Assembly (NCBI GenBank): GCA_903874895.1
Contig: CAIQUG010000246.1
Coordinates: 1 to 57,775, forward strand
Direction of reading: 5' to 3'
From: an uncultured Caulobacterales bacterium
Lineage (GTDB): Bacteria; Pseudomonadota; Alphaproteobacteria; Caulobacterales; Caulobacteraceae
DNA length: 57,775 nt
Part shown: positions 55,311 through 57,775 of the stretch, in pieces
How the letters are laid out: the number at the start of each line of letters is the position of its first letter
Numbering within the stretch: position 1 is the first letter of the stretch
Notes under the pieces: model-generated
The model's database searches: none
Seen by the model: the letters and a program-made list of their open reading frames with translations, nothing else
Told to the model about the DNA's origin: nothing
Translations under genes and position numbers: made by a program

Positions 55311-56711
55311 TTACGCTTCCCTCAGGAGGGCGTCGTTCAGCCGGGCGAGGCTCTCTTCGCGCCCGAGGGACAGCAGCAGGGTCGCCAGATCCGGGGCCAC
55401 CCCTCCGCCGGACAGGATCCCCCGCAGGGCCGGTCCGAACTTGCCGATCCCGACGCCTTCGGTGCCGGCAAAGGCGCGGATCATGGCCTCCAGTGCCTCC
55501 CGCTCGAAGGGGGTGGCGGCAATCTGGTCCTGCAGGCGGGCCAGCCGCTGGCGGGTCTCGGGAGTCAGCAGGCCCTGGGTCCGCTCATCGAGGGCGAGGG
55601 GGCGGGTCTTCAGGACGAAGGCGAGGGAATCTGCGATGTCCAGGGTGGTCTTGGCCCCTTCCTTGAGCAGTCCGATGAGGGCGGACAGGCGCCCGACCAC
55701 CTCCGCCGGGACGGTTTCCCCCCGGGCGGTCAGGACGCGGGTGACCAGGGCCGCCAGGCGGTCGTTGTCGGCCTCCTTCAGGTAGTGGGCATTGATGAAG
55801 CCCAGCTTCTGCCAGTCCAGACGGGCGGGGGACTTCACGACGTCGGTGACGTCGAACCACGCCGAGGCCTGGGCATCGGTGAAGATCTCGTCGTCGCCAT
55901 GTCCCCAGCCGAGGCGGGTCAGATAGTTGCGCATGGCCTCGGGAAGATAGCCCATGTCGGCGAATTCCCCGACAGCCTGGGCCCCGTGACGCTTGGACAG
56001 CTTGGCCCCATCCGGCCCATGGATCAGGGGGATGTGGCCCATGGCCGGGACCTCCCAGCCGAAGGCCTGATAGATCAGGGTCTGCCGGGCGGCGTTGTTC
56101 ACATGGTCATCGCCCCGGATGATATGGGTGACCCCCATGTCGTGGTCGTCCACGACCACGGCCAGGTTGTAGGTGGGGGCGCCATCCGACCGCAGCAGGA
56201 CCAGGTCATCCAGCTCGATATTGCGGAAGCGGATCTCGCCCTTCACCAGATCATTCAGGACCGTCTCCCCCTCCAGCGGACCCTTGAAGCGGATCACATG
56301 AGGGGCGTCAGGTTCGTTGGGAGTCCGGTCCCGCCACGGGCTGCGAATGGCGCGTCCTTCGGCCCGGGCCGCTTCCCGCATGGTTTCCAGTTCGGCGACC
56401 GTCAGGTAGCAGCGATAGGCCCGCCCGGCGGCCAGCAGTTCCATCACCGCCTCCCGGTGGCGGTCGGCGCGGGCGTGCTGGAACACGGGTTCGGCATCCG
56501 GGGTCACGCCCAGCCAGCTCAGGCCCTCGAAGATCGCGGCCACGGCCGCCTCCGTCGACCGCTCCCGATCCGTGTCCTCGACCCGCAGGAGGAAGCGTCC
56601 ACCCGTATGACGTGCATACAGCTGGTTGAACAACGCGGTCCGCGCGCCCCCAATGTGCAGGAAGCCGGTGGGCGAGGGGGCGAAGCGGGTGACGACGGGA
56701 CGAGGGGACAT
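55311..56711 (-). CDS. gltX: glutamyl-tRNA synthetase
   Basis: Class I synthetase that charges tRNA-Glu (and often tRNA-Gln in alphaproteobacteria, followed by amidotransferase conversion). From the ATG at 56711 it has 466 residues, with the HIGH-type motif in APSPTGFLHIGGAR (HIGG at 19-22), the KMSKS-type motif GAKLSKRHG and an alpha-helical anticodon domain. The frame is open further upstream but lies in divergent comEC. The start is 42 bases from comEC. Confidence 0.95.
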   Translation of the reverse strand: MSPRPVVTRFAPSPTGFLHIGGARTALFNQLYARHTGGRFLLRVEDTDRERSTEAAVAAIFEGLSWLGVTPDAEPVFQHARADRHREAVMELLAAGRAYRCYLTVAELETMREAARAEGRAIRSPWRDRTPNEPDAPHVIRFKGPLEGETVLNDLVKGEIRFRNIELDDLVLLRSDGAPTYNLAVVVDDHDMGVTHIIRGDDHVNNAARQTLIYQAFGWEVPAMGHIPLIHGPDGAKLSKRHGAQAVGEFADMGYLPEAMRNYLTRLGWGHGDDEIFTDAQASAWFDVTDVVKSPARLDWQKLGFINAHYLKEADNDRLAALVTRVLTARGETVPAEVVGRLSALIGLLKEGAKTTLDIADSLAFVLKTRPLALDERTQGLLTPETRQRLARLQDQIAATPFEREALEAMIRAFAGTEGVGIGKFGPALRGILSGGGVAPDLATLLLSLGREESLARLNDALLREA

Positions 56712-56753
56712 GGAGCGCCTTGCAGGCCGGAGCAGCGAAGCGCGGTGTCTAGC

Positions 56754-57775
56754 ATGAGCGCCTCGGCGGAGCCTAGGCCCGGCCTCGGAAAACGCGCTGC
56801 GGTCTGGCTCCGGGCGGAACTGGCGGCGCAGGTGCCGCGCCTGGCGCTCTGGCGACCGGTGGCGTTCGGAGCCGGGGCTGCGGTCTATTTCGGACGGTCC
56901 GAAGAGCCGCCGGTCTGGGTCATCATCGGGTGTATCGCGCTGGCCGCTGCGCTTTTCGCCGGTCTGCGGCGATGGGCCGCACCGGCGGGAATTGCCGGTG
57001 CCCTGATCCTGGTGGCCTTCGCCGCGGCCGGCTTCGCGGGCGCGGCGCTGCGGACGGGCCTGGTCGATCGTCCCGTCGTGCCGATCAATCTGGGCGCGGT
57101 GGAGGTGGAGGGAGAGGTGATCGACATCCGAAGCCCATCGGCGGAGCGGTGGCGGTTGCTGATCGTTCCCTCCCGCATCGGCGACCTCGGCACCGCAGCC
57201 CTGCCGGGTCGCATCCGCCTCGTCACCCCTCCGGGAGACGAGACCCGCCCCGGCGATCACGTGCGCCTTCGGGCCATCCTCAATCCGCCGGCAGGACCCG
57301 CAAGTCCCGGGGCCTATGACTTTGCCCGGGACGCCTTCTTCGAGGGCATCGGCGGTGTCGGGGCCGCCCTCTCTGCCGTCGAGGTGTCACCCGGTCGGGA
57401 CCTTCGGGGGCTGGATGCGGTGGAGGCGCGCCTGAACCAATGGCGATGGGGTCTCGCCACCCGTCTGGCAGAGGACCTGGACGGGCTGCGCGGGGCCGGG
57501 CGGCCCTCGACCGGACTGGTGGCGGCGCTGGCCACCAGTCACGAAGCCTGGTTGCCGAAGGAGGCGGAGGACGACCTGCGGGGCTCGGGCCTGGCGCACA
57601 TGCTGGCGATTGCCGGGCTGCACATGGCGGCCGTCAGCGGCTTTGTCTATGCCGCCGTCCGTCTGTCGGTGGCGGCCGTGCCGGCCCTGGCGCTGCGCCT
57701 GCCCGGGCACAAGCTGGCGGCCCTGTGCGGCCTCCTGACCGTGGGGATCTATCTCGCCCTGTCCGGTGCGCACCC
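56754..57775 (+). CDS. comEC: ComEC/Rec2 family DNA-uptake channel, N-terminal part (3' truncated)
   Basis: The frame opens at the ATG at 56754 (MSASAEPRPGLGKRA) and stays open to the window end, giving 340 residues. Early hydrophobic helices are followed by an OB-like DUF4131 domain (VEVEGEVIDIRSP, GRIRLVTPPGDETRPGDHVR, then NPPAGPASPGAYDFARD) and the beginning of the competence domain, with the signature LRGSGLAHMLAIAGLHMAAV. This is the inner-membrane channel that passes single-stranded DNA into the cytoplasm. It diverges from gltX with a 42-base gap that must hold both promoters. Confidence 0.92.
   Translation, partial: MSASAEPRPGLGKRAAVWLRAELAAQVPRLALWRPVAFGAGAAVYFGRSEEPPVWVIIGCIALAAALFAGLRRWAAPAGIAGALILVAFAAAGFAGAALRTGLVDRPVVPINLGAVEVEGEVIDIRSPSAERWRLLIVPSRIGDLGTAALPGRIRLVTPPGDETRPGDHVRLRAILNPPAGPASPGAYDFARDAFFEGIGGVGAALSAVEVSPGRDLRGLDAVEARLNQWRWGLATRLAEDLDGLRGAGRPSTGLVAALATSHEAWLPKEAEDDLRGSGLAHMLAIAGLHMAAVSGFVYAAVRLSVAAVPALALRLPGHKLAALCGLLTVGIYLALSGAH

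Overview
The window is high-GC, densely coded chromosomal DNA of an alphaproteobacterium, most likely a member or close relative of Caulobacterales. The main clues are gene order and family type: tig-clpP-clpX-lon-hup, a 14-gene nuo operon, a short editing-domain-less ProS, the rpsB-tsf-pyrH-frr-uppS-cdsA-dxr-rseP-bamA-skp-lpxD-fabZ-lpxA-lpxI-lpxB cluster, LpxI (not LpxH), and a 29-codon membrane peptide gene under a LexA box directly upstream of dnaE, which matches Caulobacter sidA. The genus is an inference; no rRNA is present.

Layout. 1-7200: proteostasis block (trigger factor, ClpP, ClpX, Lon) with a HAD phosphatase on the opposite strand between clpP and clpX, then the nucleoid protein HU. 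7300-9500: tRNA-Val(TAC), an anchored metallo-beta-lactamase-fold hydrolase, tRNA-Asp(GTC) on the minus strand, and a DJ-1/PfpI-family isonitrile-hydratase-like gene. 9580-33121: one apparent very long transcription unit with mostly overlapping or nearly touching genes: nuoA-N for respiratory complex I, with three small uncharacterised membrane-protein genes placed after nuoC, nuoD and nuoE, followed by birA, coaX, rnj, mce, a DUF1467 gene, proS, lolC and lolD. 33195-36796: LexA box, sidA-like peptide gene and dnaE. 37029-43470: translation (rpsB, tsf, frr), UMP kinase, and isoprenoid/phospholipid precursors (uppS, cdsA, dxr). 43498-52438: envelope assembly (RseP/MmpA site-2 protease, BamA, Skp, LpxD, FabZ, LpxA, LpxI, LpxB). 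52504-57775: exported amidohydrolase, then gltA and gltX on the minus strand, and the 5' part of comEC running off the end on the plus strand.

How it works together. The first block degrades and folds proteins. The nuo block builds the proton-pumping NADH:quinone oxidoreductase; its tail adds cofactor genes (biotin ligase, pantothenate kinase), RNA turnover (RNase J), methylmalonyl-CoA epimerase and lipoprotein export (LolCD). The envelope block supplies undecaprenyl-PP, CDP-diacylglycerol, MEP-pathway isoprenoids, lipid A and the BAM machinery. The SOS element before dnaE suggests DNA-damage control of cell division.

There is no CRISPR array, insertion sequence, prophage or recognisable defence island. 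The most interesting items are the sidA-like peptide with its LexA box, the three small membrane genes inside nuo, the 567-base stretch before nuoF, and several strong RNA hairpins. No clearly novel multi-gene system is visible.
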